Notes: generated by a model from the sequence alone, not told the origin. 6,516 bases of DNA from Acidaminococcaceae bacterium (GCA_017443165.1 JAFSOW010000075.1:1-6516); one strand, 5' to 3'. Shown: positions 1 to 6,091, counted from the stretch's first letter. Numbers and translations are program-made.

Positions 1-246
1 AAAAATTTGCGGTATCCGGCATTGATTGCAATAAAAAAAGATGACCGCCAGGTTATGATGGGAGCATATCTGGGATCATCTTTTGACGATACAGTTCCGG
101 TTATTAATGTGGACGAACGGTCTCAGCAAATCGAACAATGGAAAGATGCTGGATATCAATTCACTGTAGACAACAGGCTCTATATTCCACAATATGATAT
201 ACTGATTGAAGTTTATAATACACCGGATCATTTTTTTGGTGACTGA
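1..246 (+). CDS. Hypothetical protein, 5'-truncated by window edge
   Basis: An open frame runs from the first base of the window to TGA at 244-246 without a stop, so this is the C-terminal part (about 81 residues visible) of a gene that probably begins upstream. A TTG at 7 could serve as a start, but no Shine-Dalgarno can be seen because the upstream sequence is missing. The visible part is soluble-looking and mixed alpha/beta, rich in Asp and aromatic residues (for example YDILIEVYNTPDHFF near the end), with no membrane segment, signal peptide or cysteine motif. I do not recognise the family. It is more AT-rich than the packaging genes downstream and is separated from them by 175 bases and a terminator, so it probably belongs to the preceding (early or middle) transcription unit. 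Its last 19 bases overlap the 3' end of a small minus-strand reading frame. Confidence 0.6.
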   Translation, partial: KNLRYPALIAIKKDDRQVMMGAYLGSSFDDTVPVINVDERSQQIEQWKDAGYQFTVDNRLYIPQYDILIEVYNTPDHFFGD

Positions 247-344
247 TCAGTTTTAGGCGGAGGGTTTGGTGCTTGTGGAGCCGGGCGCTTTATCCCTCTG
301 TCTTCTAAAACAGTTACCTTTTGTGGTTTTTAATTAGGTTTCAT
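228..344 (-). pseudogene. Small proline-rich reading frame with in-frame TAA at codon 5
   Basis: On the minus strand, ATG at 344-342 is preceded by AAGGCGGTGA (357-348), a near-perfect Shine-Dalgarno with about 6 bases between the second GG pair and the ATG. The frame reads M-K-P-N, then TAA (332-330), then continues open for 33 codons to TGA (230-228). The continuation is coherent: it contains VTVLEDRGIKRPAPQAP followed by a Pro/Lys-rich tail ending SPKK. No ATG, GTG or TTG occurs after the TAA in this frame, so the downstream part has no start of its own. The reading frame is the same on both sides of the stop, so a single substitution (for example CAA or AAA to TAA) would explain it. A promoter-like pair lies just upstream. 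The peptide looks disordered and charged, and I do not recognise a function. It could be a recently broken small gene, a sequencing error, or a chance frame; recoding of TAA is least likely. Confidence 0.45.
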
Positions 345-367
345 ATTTCACCGCCTTTCTGAAATCA

Positions 368-395
368 ATTTTAACACATTTGCACTCATTGTGAA
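368..395 (-). promoter_or_regulatory. Candidate promoter for the small minus-strand frame
   Basis: Reading the minus strand, TTCACA (395-390, five of six to TTGACA) is followed after 16 bases by TAAAAT (373-368, five of six to TATAAT). A TG placed one base before the second hexamer gives an extended -10. Transcription would start near 361, a few bases before the Shine-Dalgarno at 355-348 and the ATG at 344. The -35 box lies inside the plus-strand terminator hairpin. This is a consensus match only. Confidence 0.45.
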
Positions 396-409
396 ATGGG
401 TGCTTTTTT
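382..409 (+). terminator. Rho-independent terminator
   Basis: GCACTCATT (382-390) pairs with AATGGGTGC (395-403) to give a 9-bp stem with one G-U pair, closed by the tetraloop GTGA (GNRA type) and followed at once by six T (404-409). This is a textbook intrinsic terminator for plus-strand transcription. It would end the transcript of the gene at 1-246. It sits only 12 bases before the HNH start, so any transcript entering the packaging genes from upstream must read through it. No T-tract follows the hairpin on the minus strand. Confidence 0.8.
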
Positions 410-421
410 GTTGGGTGAATC

Positions 422-733
422 ATGGCAAAGGAATATGCAAAGAGATTTTATCACTCATCGGCCTGGATAAAGACGTCAAAGGCATACGCAGCATCGAAAT
501 TCTATGTTTGTGAGATATGCGGGCGGCCAGCGAAACATTATGTCGTGCATCACCGGAAACATCTGACACCGGAGAACATTAACAATCCGTACACTGCGCT
601 GAATTGGGACAACCTGCAGCTGCTCTGCGCTGAGTGCCACAATCAGATCCACAAGTCCAAGGGCAGGACAGTCGTGTTCGGGGATGACGGGCAGCCGGTC
701 GCGATTGTGGACACCCCCCGTCCGGATTTTTGA
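422..733 (+). CDS. HNH endonuclease (packaging-associated)
   Basis: This 103-residue protein has the compact zinc-stabilised HNH fold typical of the nuclease encoded next to terminase in cos-type HK97-like phages. Visible elements are two Cys pairs for zinc (C30-x2-C33 and C69-x2-C72), the first HNH histidines in VVHHRKHL (H43/H44), the central Asn in WDNLQLLC (N64), and the closing histidines in CHNQIH (H73, H77). The N-terminal FYHSSAWIKTSKAY segment resembles the usual start of this family. In the family, the HNH protein works with the large terminase in cos cleavage; that role is inferred here from family and position. Start: ATG 422 with GGGTGA at 413-418, matching the 3' half of the extended Shine-Dalgarno. 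The terminator at 382-409 lies immediately upstream and the small terminase gene follows after about 97 bases. Confidence 0.9.
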   Translation: MAKEYAKRFYHSSAWIKTSKAYAASKFYVCEICGRPAKHYVVHHRKHLTPENINNPYTALNWDNLQLLCAECHNQIHKSKGRTVVFGDDGQPVAIVDTPRPDF

Positions 734-799
734 ATCGTCCGGAACAGGACCGAGCGCCCTACACACGCGTAATACACAAGGCGCGCACGAGGGGGGTGT
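711..799. repeat. 9-bp inverted repeat around the HNH/terS gap; candidate cos region
   Basis: ACACCCCCC (711-719, inside the end of the HNH gene) is the exact reverse complement of GGGGGGTGT (791-799). Between the arms lie two direct copies of CGTCCGGA (719-726 and 736-743, 17 bases apart), the palindrome ACGCGT (765-770) and alternating GCGCGC (781-786). A second pair, CCTACAC (758-764) with GTGTAGG (796-802), would compete for the right arm. The stretch is much more GC-rich than the sequence around it. Cos sites of phages with adjacent HNH and P27-type terminase genes often lie beside these genes, so this is the best cos candidate in the window. No cohesive-end position can be read from the sequence alone. 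Confidence 0.4.
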
Positions 800-816
800 A
801 GGTAAGCCCTGATTTT

Positions 817-825
817 AGGGGGTGA
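817..825 (+). promoter_or_regulatory. Shine-Dalgarno that decides the small terminase start
   Basis: AGGGGGTGA is followed by five A and then TTG at 831, which gives about 8 bases from the GG pair at 821-822 to the start codon. The longer frame's GTG at 822-824 lies inside this Shine-Dalgarno and has no usable site of its own, so TTG 831 is preferred. CCCT (807-810) can pair with AGGG (817-820) across a six-base loop and would partly mask the site. Confidence 0.6.
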
Positions 826-830
826 AAAAA

Positions 831-1184
831 TTGGGTAAATTATCAGAAGAAACTATAAAAAAGAGACGGCTGAAAGAATATCAGGAAATATTCCAAGAGA
901 TACCCGAAAAGACCTTAAAACTGGTCGATAAACTGATAAAAATGGCTGTGAACATGGAGATAAACATCCAAAAACTGGAAGCGGAGCTGAAGGAGGTTGG
1001 CTTCGTGGAAACGTACAAAAATGGGGAGCACCAGTCGGGGACAAAGGAGTCTACCGTGAGCCGCTCTTATGCCACAATGGTCAAAAATTACACGCAGGTT
1101 GTGCGGACACTTTTGGCCTGTCTGCCGGACGATAAGCAACAGCCGGCGGAAGATGACCTGGCTGATTTTTTGCGTAAAAAATGA
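831..1184 (+). CDS. terS: Small terminase subunit (P27-like)
   Basis: The protein has 117 residues from TTG 831; a GTG at 822 would add three residues but overlaps the ribosome binding site. It binds the packaging site on the concatemeric genome and loads the large subunit. The sequence resembles the P27 family of small terminases, starting GKLSEETIKKRRLKEYQ and containing the conserved-looking helical stretch LVDKLIKMAVNMEINIQKLEAEL, then ESTVSRSYATMVKNYTQVVRTLL, and a charged tail ending LADFLRKK. It is almost entirely helical, as expected for an oligomeric DNA-binding ring protein, with no catalytic motif. Its stop overlaps the large terminase start in an ATGA arrangement (1181-1184), pointing to translational coupling. 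Family assignment is by pattern and position. Confidence 0.85.
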   Translation: MGKLSEETIKKRRLKEYQEIFQEIPEKTLKLVDKLIKMAVNMEINIQKLEAELKEVGFVETYKNGEHQSGTKESTVSRSYATMVKNYTQVVRTLLACLPDDKQQPAEDDLADFLRKK

Positions 1185-2848
1185 GCATAAACTATATCAC
1201 AAGATATTACGCAGCCATTGAAAACGGGAAGGTCGTTGTGTCGGATAAAGTGCGGCGGACATTCCGGCATCTTGTGAATAAGACGAAAGACAGGAAATCA
1301 GTTTACAGATTCAATGCAAAGGAAGCGCAATATGTAATCGATTTTATTGAAAAATTTTGTTGTCATTCCAAAGGTAAGTGGGCAGGGCAGCCAATCAAAC
1401 TGGAACTGTGGCAGAAAGCAATCATATCTGCAGTGTTCGGGTTTGTGCATAAAAAAACAAAGCTCCGGCAGTACAGGGAACTGGTGCTGATGGTTGGCAG
1501 AAAGAACGGCAAGAGTGTTCTGGGTTCCGCTATCGGAGCGTACCTGCTTATGGCGGACGGGGAAGGTGGTCCGGAAATCTATTCCGTGGCCACCAAAAAA
1601 GACCAGGCGAAGATCATCTGGAACGAGACCGTTCGCATGATAAAGCGTTCACCGGCTTTGAACCGGCGCGCAAAATGCCTAGTGGCCAGAATCGTAACGC
1701 CGTATAACAACGGCGTGTTTGAACCGCTGGGCAGTGACAGCATGAGGCTGGACGGGCTGAACGTTCATGCAGCGCTGATAGACGAACTGCATGCCATCAA
1801 AGACCGCAACCTGTATGATGTGGTAGTGGATGGTATGTCAGCCAGGGAGCAACCGTTGTCCGTCATCACATCCACGGCCGGCACGGTACGGGATAATATT
1901 TTCGACCTGAAGTATGACGAATGCAGGCGCATCATTGATGGGTATGATGATCCGGAAGGGTATCACGATGAAACCGTTCTTCCTGTAATTTATGAACTGG
2001 ATGACCGGGCAGAATGGACGAACCCGGCCTGCTGGCCAAAAGCGAATCCGGGCCTGGGAACCATAAAGAGCCATGAGACACTGGCCAACAAGGTGCGGCG
2101 GGCAAAGAACAACCCGATGCTGGTGAAAAACTTGTTGACAAAAGATTTTGATATTCGCGAGACTGCTTCCCAGGCGTTCTTTACGTTTGAGGAACTGAAC
2201 AACGAAGCGACGTTTGATGTTAAGGCTCTTCATCCGCGATACGGTATCGGCGGCGCGGATCTGTCTCAGACGACGGACTTGACCTGTGCGACAATTCTGT
2301 TCCAGGTACAGGGTGACCCGATCATTTACGTGAAGCAGAAGTATTGGATCCCGGAAGATTTGTTTGAAACGCGCATAAAAGAGGATAACGTTCCCTACGA
2401 TATATGGCATCAGCAGGGCTATATTGACCTGTCGCCGGGGAACAAGATTGATTATCGTTTACTGGTGCAGTGGTTCCAACAGGTGCAGCAGGAAGACGAT
2501 ATTTTTTTATACAAGCTGGGTTATGACCGGTGGAGCGCCACATACTTTGTCCAGGACATGGAAGAGAAGTTCGGCAAACCGATTATGGATCCGGTGGCCC
2601 AGGGCGTACAAACGCTGTCGGCGCCCATGAAGGCTTTAAAGGCAGATTTGGCAGCGAAAAAAGTGAATTACGGTAACAACCCGGTATTGAAGTGGTGCAT
2701 GGCCAACACATCCGTATTTGAGGACCGGAACGGGAACATCCAGCCATGTAAAGTGGCGGGGCGGAACCGTATCGACGGTTTTGCTTCTTTGCTGGATGCG
2801 TATGTGACATGGCAGCGCTTTGAACGGGATTACGAAAATCTTATTTAA
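1181..2848 (+). CDS. terL: Large terminase subunit (Terminase_1 / HK97-type)
   Basis: This is the 555-residue packaging motor: an N-terminal ATPase that pumps DNA through the portal and a C-terminal RNase H-fold nuclease that cuts the concatemer. ATPase signatures are the variant Walker A GRKNGKS (residues 106-112), Walker B ALIDE (198-202, with D201 and catalytic E202) and the coupling motif ITSTAG (229-234). Candidate metal-binding acidic residues of the nuclease are D360 in GGADLSQTTD, D449 in LGYDRWSA and D532 in RIDGFASLLDAY. The length is normal for the family and no frameshift is visible. The start at ATG 1181 overlaps the terS stop, and no independent strong Shine-Dalgarno is seen, so it is probably translated by coupling to terS. 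The portal gene begins 15 bases after its stop. Confidence 0.95.
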   Translation: MSINYITRYYAAIENGKVVVSDKVRRTFRHLVNKTKDRKSVYRFNAKEAQYVIDFIEKFCCHSKGKWAGQPIKLELWQKAIISAVFGFVHKKTKLRQYRELVLMVGRKNGKSVLGSAIGAYLLMADGEGGPEIYSVATKKDQAKIIWNETVRMIKRSPALNRRAKCLVARIVTPYNNGVFEPLGSDSMRLDGLNVHAALIDELHAIKDRNLYDVVVDGMSAREQPLSVITSTAGTVRDNIFDLKYDECRRIIDGYDDPEGYHDETVLPVIYELDDRAEWTNPACWPKANPGLGTIKSHETLANKVRRAKNNPMLVKNLLTKDFDIRETASQAFFTFEELNNEATFDVKALHPRYGIGGADLSQTTDLTCATILFQVQGDPIIYVKQKYWIPEDLFETRIKEDNVPYDIWHQQGYIDLSPGNKIDYRLLVQWFQQVQQEDDIFLYKLGYDRWSATYFVQDMEEKFGKPIMDPVAQGVQTLSAPMKALKADLAAKKVNYGNNPVLKWCMANTSVFEDRNGNIQPCKVAGRNRIDGFASLLDAYVTWQRFERDYENLI

Positions 2849-2863
2849 GGGGGAGGTGAACGC

Positions 2864-4096
2864 GTGGAGATCAGGAATATGTTTTCCCGTATTTTCGGGA
2901 AACAGAAACAGCCGCCACAGAATCTGACACAGTTGCGGATGCTGAACGGTTACAGCAATGAATACACGCCGTTCAGTGGCGCGGCATACGATGACGCGAC
3001 GGTGCGCTCCTGCGTGGACACCATTGCCCGGCACGCAAGCAAATTAAATCCGCGCCACATTGTCAAAAAAGAGGGCAAGGTTATGAAGGTGCTGGATGAC
3101 AGATTAAACTACCTGTTATCGGTTCAGCCAAACCCGCTGATGACCAGCGCGGAGTTCATTGAAAAATTAGTGAACCAGTATTTTACAACAAATAACTTGT
3201 TTGTCTACATCCAGCGTGACCTGATGTCCGATGTAGTGGCTTTATGGCCACTGGATTTTTCCCAGGTGAGCTTGTACGAAGACCGTCAGGGCGTGTTGTA
3301 TGCGAAATTCACATTTGGTGTGGGAATGCAAACCACGGTACCATATGAGGATATCGTGCACGTCCGGCGACACTATAACCGGAACGAGATGTTCGGGGAT
3401 TCGGAAGCCAGGATACTGGTGGAAGACCTGACACTGTTGAAGGCGGTGAAAGCTTCCATCGTGAACGTGGTGAAAAACTACGGCCGGCTGCGTGGTATCG
3501 TGAAGTTCATGCAGACTTTACGCCCGGAAGACATGAAACGACATTTCGAGGAGTTCGTTGGTAATTTTGTCAGCGACGTGAAGAACGGCAGCGGCATCGC
3601 TCCCATGGACAACACCAGCGATTACAAGGAACTGCATGTGGATAATACCACGTTCGACGCGGCCCAGATGTCGCTGGCCCGAGATAACATCTATAAGTAT
3701 TTCGGAGTTTCCGAAAAACTGGTTAACGGTACTTATGATGAATCCGAGTTCATTGCGTTCTACGAAAGCGTAATTGAACCGCTGGCTGTAAAACTTAGTC
3801 AGGCATTTACGGTGGCGCTGTTTACCAAACGAGAACAGGGCTTCGGCAATGAGGTTATGTTCGAGACGAACCGGCTGAACTACATTTCCGTGGCCAGCAA
3901 GATTAATATCGCGAAGCAGCTGCTGCCGGCAGGCATCCTTACGATCAATGACGCCAGGGAATTGTTTGGTTATGCGCCGATTCCGGATGGCGACGAACGG
4001 ATCGTCAGCCTGAACTATATCAAAGCATCTGACCAGTCGAAGTATCAGACGGGTGAGGAAGGAGATAACAATGACGAAACACAAGAAGGAGATTAG
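2864..4096 (+). CDS. Portal protein, HK97 family
   Basis: This 410-residue protein would form the dodecameric portal ring at one capsid vertex, through which the terminase packs DNA and to which connector proteins attach. Family hallmarks visible in order are DDATVRSCVDTIARHASKL (43-61), PNPLMTSAEFIEKL (89-102), the TTNNLFVYI strand (108-116), ALWPLDFSQV (126-135), EDIVHVRRH (162-170), the long helix with ARDNIYKYFGVSEKLVNG (272-289), and a C-terminal GILTINDARELFGYAPIPDGD (357-377). The last 25 residues are acidic and probably disordered. GTG 2864 is the start, preceded by GGGAGGTGA with 7 bases between GGAGG and the codon; an ATG at 2879 lacks such a site. The final 26 bases overlap the protease gene in another frame. 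Confidence 0.95.
   Translation: MEIRNMFSRIFGKQKQPPQNLTQLRMLNGYSNEYTPFSGAAYDDATVRSCVDTIARHASKLNPRHIVKKEGKVMKVLDDRLNYLLSVQPNPLMTSAEFIEKLVNQYFTTNNLFVYIQRDLMSDVVALWPLDFSQVSLYEDRQGVLYAKFTFGVGMQTTVPYEDIVHVRRHYNRNEMFGDSEARILVEDLTLLKAVKASIVNVVKNYGRLRGIVKFMQTLRPEDMKRHFEEFVGNFVSDVKNGSGIAPMDNTSDYKELHVDNTTFDAAQMSLARDNIYKYFGVSEKLVNGTYDESEFIAFYESVIEPLAVKLSQAFTVALFTKREQGFGNEVMFETNRLNYISVASKINIAKQLLPAGILTINDARELFGYAPIPDGDERIVSLNYIKASDQSKYQTGEEGDNNDETQEGD
4059..4064 (+). promoter_or_regulatory. Shine-Dalgarno that decides the protease start
   Basis: AAGGAG lies six bases before ATG 4071 and inside the 3' end of the portal gene. The longer frame's GTG at 4053 would place this site within the coding region and has no equally good site of its own, so ATG 4071 is the likely start. 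Confidence 0.75.
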
Positions 4097-4670
4097 AGCC
4101 GCGCAGCTCAGCGCCAATGAGGAGGGCCGGCTGACGGTACAGGGTTATGCAGCTGTATTCAATGAATCCACGCTGATCTGGGAGAGTGATTACAGCGGCT
4201 ATAAATATTTTGAAAGAGTTGACCCGAAAGCGTTTGAAGGCGCGGACATGAGTGATGTGTGCTTCAAATATAACCACCAGGATATCGCCATGGTATTGGC
4301 CAGGACCCGCAATAAGACACTGACATTGGCCGCGGACGAGCACGGATTGTCCATCCGGGCAGATATTGCGCAGACCAGCACCGGCAAAGATGTTTACGAA
4401 CTGATCCGCCGGGGTGATCTGGATAAAATGTCCTTTGCTTTTACCGTGGAGAAGGAGCAGGTGGAATATGACGAAAAAGAAAAGATCTGTACCAGAACCA
4501 TTCTCAAGTTTGACAAGATCTTTGACGTGGCCGTTGTTGATTTTCCGGCGTATGATAGCACGGAAATTTCCACCGTAGAAGGACGCAGCGCGGAATATTT
4601 CCAGGAGATGGAAGCGAAAGCTAAAGAAGCAGAGGAGAGGAAAAAGCTTCTGCTTCGCACGTATCTGTAA
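4071..4670 (+). CDS. Prohead protease (HK97-type, peptidase S78/U35 family)
   Basis: This 199-residue serine protease would be packaged in the prohead, cleave the N-terminal scaffold domain off the capsid protein and then digest itself. Family features are the opening RLTVQGYAAVFNE (20-32), the FERVDPKAFEG segment (47-57), the catalytic His in FKYNHQD (H69), the catalytic Ser in the GDLDKMSFAF motif (S121), and the strand DVAVVDFPAYDST (152-164), which holds likely acidic partners. Length is usual for the family. The C-terminal end (EMEAKAKEAEERKK) is a short charged helix. It overlaps the portal gene by 26 bases and is followed by an unusually long 175-base gap before its substrate, the capsid gene. 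Confidence 0.92.
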   Translation: MTKHKKEIRAAQLSANEEGRLTVQGYAAVFNESTLIWESDYSGYKYFERVDPKAFEGADMSDVCFKYNHQDIAMVLARTRNKTLTLAADEHGLSIRADIAQTSTGKDVYELIRRGDLDKMSFAFTVEKEQVEYDEKEKICTRTILKFDKIFDVAVVDFPAYDSTEISTVEGRSAEYFQEMEAKAKEAEERKKLLLRTYL

Positions 4671-4674
4671 ATTT

Positions 4675-4692
4675 TCCGGCTGGAGAGCCGGA
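4675..4692 (+). other. GC-rich hairpin just after the protease gene
   Basis: TCCGGCT (4675-4681) and AGCCGGA (4686-4692) form a perfect 7-bp stem with the loop GGAG, starting 5 bases after the protease stop. It is followed by only three T (GTTTAATT), so it is a weak terminator at best. It may instead be an RNA processing or stability element between the protease and the highly expressed capsid gene. The sequence GCTGGAGAGC, which covers one side and the loop, recurs at 4734-4743. Confidence 0.55.
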
Positions 4693-4762
4693 GTTTAATT
4701 GCCACTGTTGCACCGGAGGGTAATGCAGTAAAAGCTGGAGAGCGGCAATCATATAGGGCAAA

Positions 4763-4792
4763 ATGCTCAAAACGAGCACTTTATGCTCAAAA
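4763..4792. repeat. Direct repeat ATGCTCAAAA x2 with shared hairpin arm
   Basis: ATGCTCAAAA occurs at 4763-4772 and 4783-4792, one 20-base step (about two helical turns) apart. Between the copies, GAGCA (4774-4778) can pair either with the upstream TGCTC (4764-4768, loop AAAAC) or with the downstream TGCTC (4784-4788, loop CTTTA), but not both. The arrangement fits either a tandem protein-binding site or two mutually exclusive small RNA hairpins. Neither is proven. Confidence 0.6.
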
Positions 4793-4845
4793 TTTGCAAA
4801 AAAATGTACAAAAAGCTAATTAAAATGTTCAAGGAGGAATGAAAA

Positions 4846-6078
4846 ATGAACAAAAGACTGAAAGAAATCTTAGCACGTAAGATGGAAATCCGTAAAGCGT
4901 TGGAAGGTACTGACAAAGTTGACCTGGTCGCGCTGGAAAAAGAACTGAAAGACCTGGAAACGGAAGAAACTGAACTACGCCGCCGCCAGGAGATGGCCAA
5001 TGCTATCAACACCAGTAATGGCGAACCTGCTCCGGAAGTGCGCAATATCCTGAAACCGGGCGCACCGCTGGCAGAGCCGGAAGATCCGTATGCTACCATG
5101 GAATACCGCAAAGCTTTCATGAAATATGTACGCACCGGCACAGTAACGCCAGAACTTCGGGCTGATGCCAACACTACTACGTCCGACATCAGCGCGGCCA
5201 TTCCTACTCCGACCATGAATAAAATCGTGGAGCAGCTGAGCACCTATGGCAACATTCTGGCACTGGTCACCAAGACCAATTATCTGACCGGCGTAGTGAT
5301 CCCTGTATCCACGTCCAAACCGACCGCGTCCTGGGTCAATGAAGGAGCAGGCAGCGAGCTGAAGGAAAAGACTGTTGGTTCCATCGTGTTCGGCCATTAC
5401 AAACTGCGTATCGCAGTATCTGTATCCCTGGAAGCGGAATACATGTCCATCGACGCGTTTGAAGCTGCGCTGGTAAGCAACATTACCGAGGCCATGACCA
5501 AGGCCATTGAAGCGGCTATCATCAGTGGCAACGGTTCCGGCAAACCCACCGGCATCCTGCATGTGGGCGACTCTCCTGTAGGGACCACCCAGGAAGTGCA
5601 TACCCTGACCTATGGCGCCCTGACTGCGGCAGAAGCTGCGTTGCCTGTGGCGTATGAAAACGGCGCGGTATGGGTAATGGCCAAGTCTACCTTCATGGGC
5701 TTTGTTGGCATGACAGACACCACCGGCCAGCCGATCGCACATGTAAACTACGGCATTAACGGTAAGACCGAGCGGTACCTGTTAGGCCGCCAGGTTGTTC
5801 TGACCGATAACCTGCCAGGGTTCAGCGCAGCCAGCGTGAACGACATCTTCGCCTTCATCTTCCGGATGCAGGACTACATGCTGAACACCAATTTCAGCGT
5901 AGGCATTAAGACCTATGAGGACGATAAGACCGACGACATCATCCGGAAGTCCATCCTGATCTGCGACGGCAAACCGGTTGACACCACCAGCCTGATCAAG
6001 CTAAAGAAAATTGCGGTTCCGCAGCAGGCTGACGCATCTGGCGGATCTGACGATAATGCAGCTGGTGGCGAAGGTTAA
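4846..6078 (+). CDS. Major capsid protein, HK97 fold with built-in scaffold domain
   Basis: This 410-residue protein builds the icosahedral shell. Residues 1-55 are a charged, leucine-containing coiled coil (NKRLKEILARKMEIRKALE and onward), matching the delta or scaffold domain of HK97-type capsid proteins. A flexible linker follows, and the conserved mature-domain start lies near residues 105-122 (RADANTTTSDISAAIPTP), so the protease probably cuts close to residue 105. E-loop-type sequence is at about 156-182 (ASWVNEGAGSEL), and a typical GNGSGKPTGIL is at 228-237. The tail (393-410) is rich in Gly, Asp and Ala and is probably disordered. Arginine codons are mostly CGC/CGT with only one AGA and no AGG, unlike the terminase, which fits high expression. 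Start ATG 4846 has an ideal Shine-Dalgarno. No cross-linking residues can be assigned with confidence. Confidence 0.95.
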   Translation: MNKRLKEILARKMEIRKALEGTDKVDLVALEKELKDLETEETELRRRQEMANAINTSNGEPAPEVRNILKPGAPLAEPEDPYATMEYRKAFMKYVRTGTVTPELRADANTTTSDISAAIPTPTMNKIVEQLSTYGNILALVTKTNYLTGVVIPVSTSKPTASWVNEGAGSELKEKTVGSIVFGHYKLRIAVSVSLEAEYMSIDAFEAALVSNITEAMTKAIEAAIISGNGSGKPTGILHVGDSPVGTTQEVHTLTYGALTAAEAALPVAYENGAVWVMAKSTFMGFVGMTDTTGQPIAHVNYGINGKTERYLLGRQVVLTDNLPGFSAASVNDIFAFIFRMQDYMLNTNFSVGIKTYEDDKTDDIIRKSILICDGKPVDTTSLIKLKKIAVPQQADASGGSDDNAAGGEG

Positions 6079-6091
6079 GAGGTAACGGAAT

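Larger units (their letters stand above)
4671..4845 (+). promoter_or_regulatory. Structured, AT-rich leader of the capsid gene
   Basis: This 175-base gap is the only long one within the structural block. Its first half has the hairpin at 4675-4692, a direct repeat GCTGGAGAGC (4679-4688 and 4734-4743), and a long-range pairing ATTGCC (4698-4703) with GGCAAT (4744-4749). Its second half is A-rich with the direct repeat ATGCTCAAAA (4763-4772 and 4783-4792, exactly 20 bases apart) and a central GAGCA. It ends with AAGGAGG (4831-4837), a consensus Shine-Dalgarno 8 bases before the capsid ATG. TAAAAT at 4821-4826 resembles a -10 box, but no -35 box lies at a proper distance. A role in setting capsid output is an inference. 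Confidence 0.5.

Noticed and set aside
255..303. 10-bp stem with two G-U pairs in the gap after the first gene
   Set aside because: The loop is about 29 bases and no T-tract follows on either strand, so it is not a convincing terminator. It may be incidental to the small minus-strand frame.
269..337. Plus-strand 22-codon frame starting GTG after GGAGG
   Set aside because: It is short and hydrophobic, lies antisense to the better-supported minus-strand frame, and has no recognisable content. Its Shine-Dalgarno may be incidental.
321..349. Plus-strand promoter-like pair TTGTGG, 17 bases, TATTTC
   Set aside because: The second hexamer matches the consensus at only three positions, and the terminator at 382-409 would stop its transcript before the HNH gene.
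1838..2410. 190-codon minus-strand frame inside the large terminase gene
   Set aside because: It lies fully antisense to a well-supported terL, has no clear ribosome site or family pattern, and is a shadow of the codon bias of the real gene.
4053..4070. Longer protease start at GTG 4053
   Set aside because: It would translate through the AAGGAG that serves ATG 4071, and the family-like sequence starts after the ATG.
4794..4826. Capsid promoter from TTGCAA and TAAAAT
   Set aside because: The spacing is 21 bases. At 17 bases the second hexamer is TAATTA, which matches poorly.
4975..5742. 255-codon minus-strand frame inside the capsid gene
   Set aside because: It is antisense to the major capsid gene. 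Its His/Gly/Arg-rich composition is what the reverse of a strongly biased gene gives, and no start signals were found.
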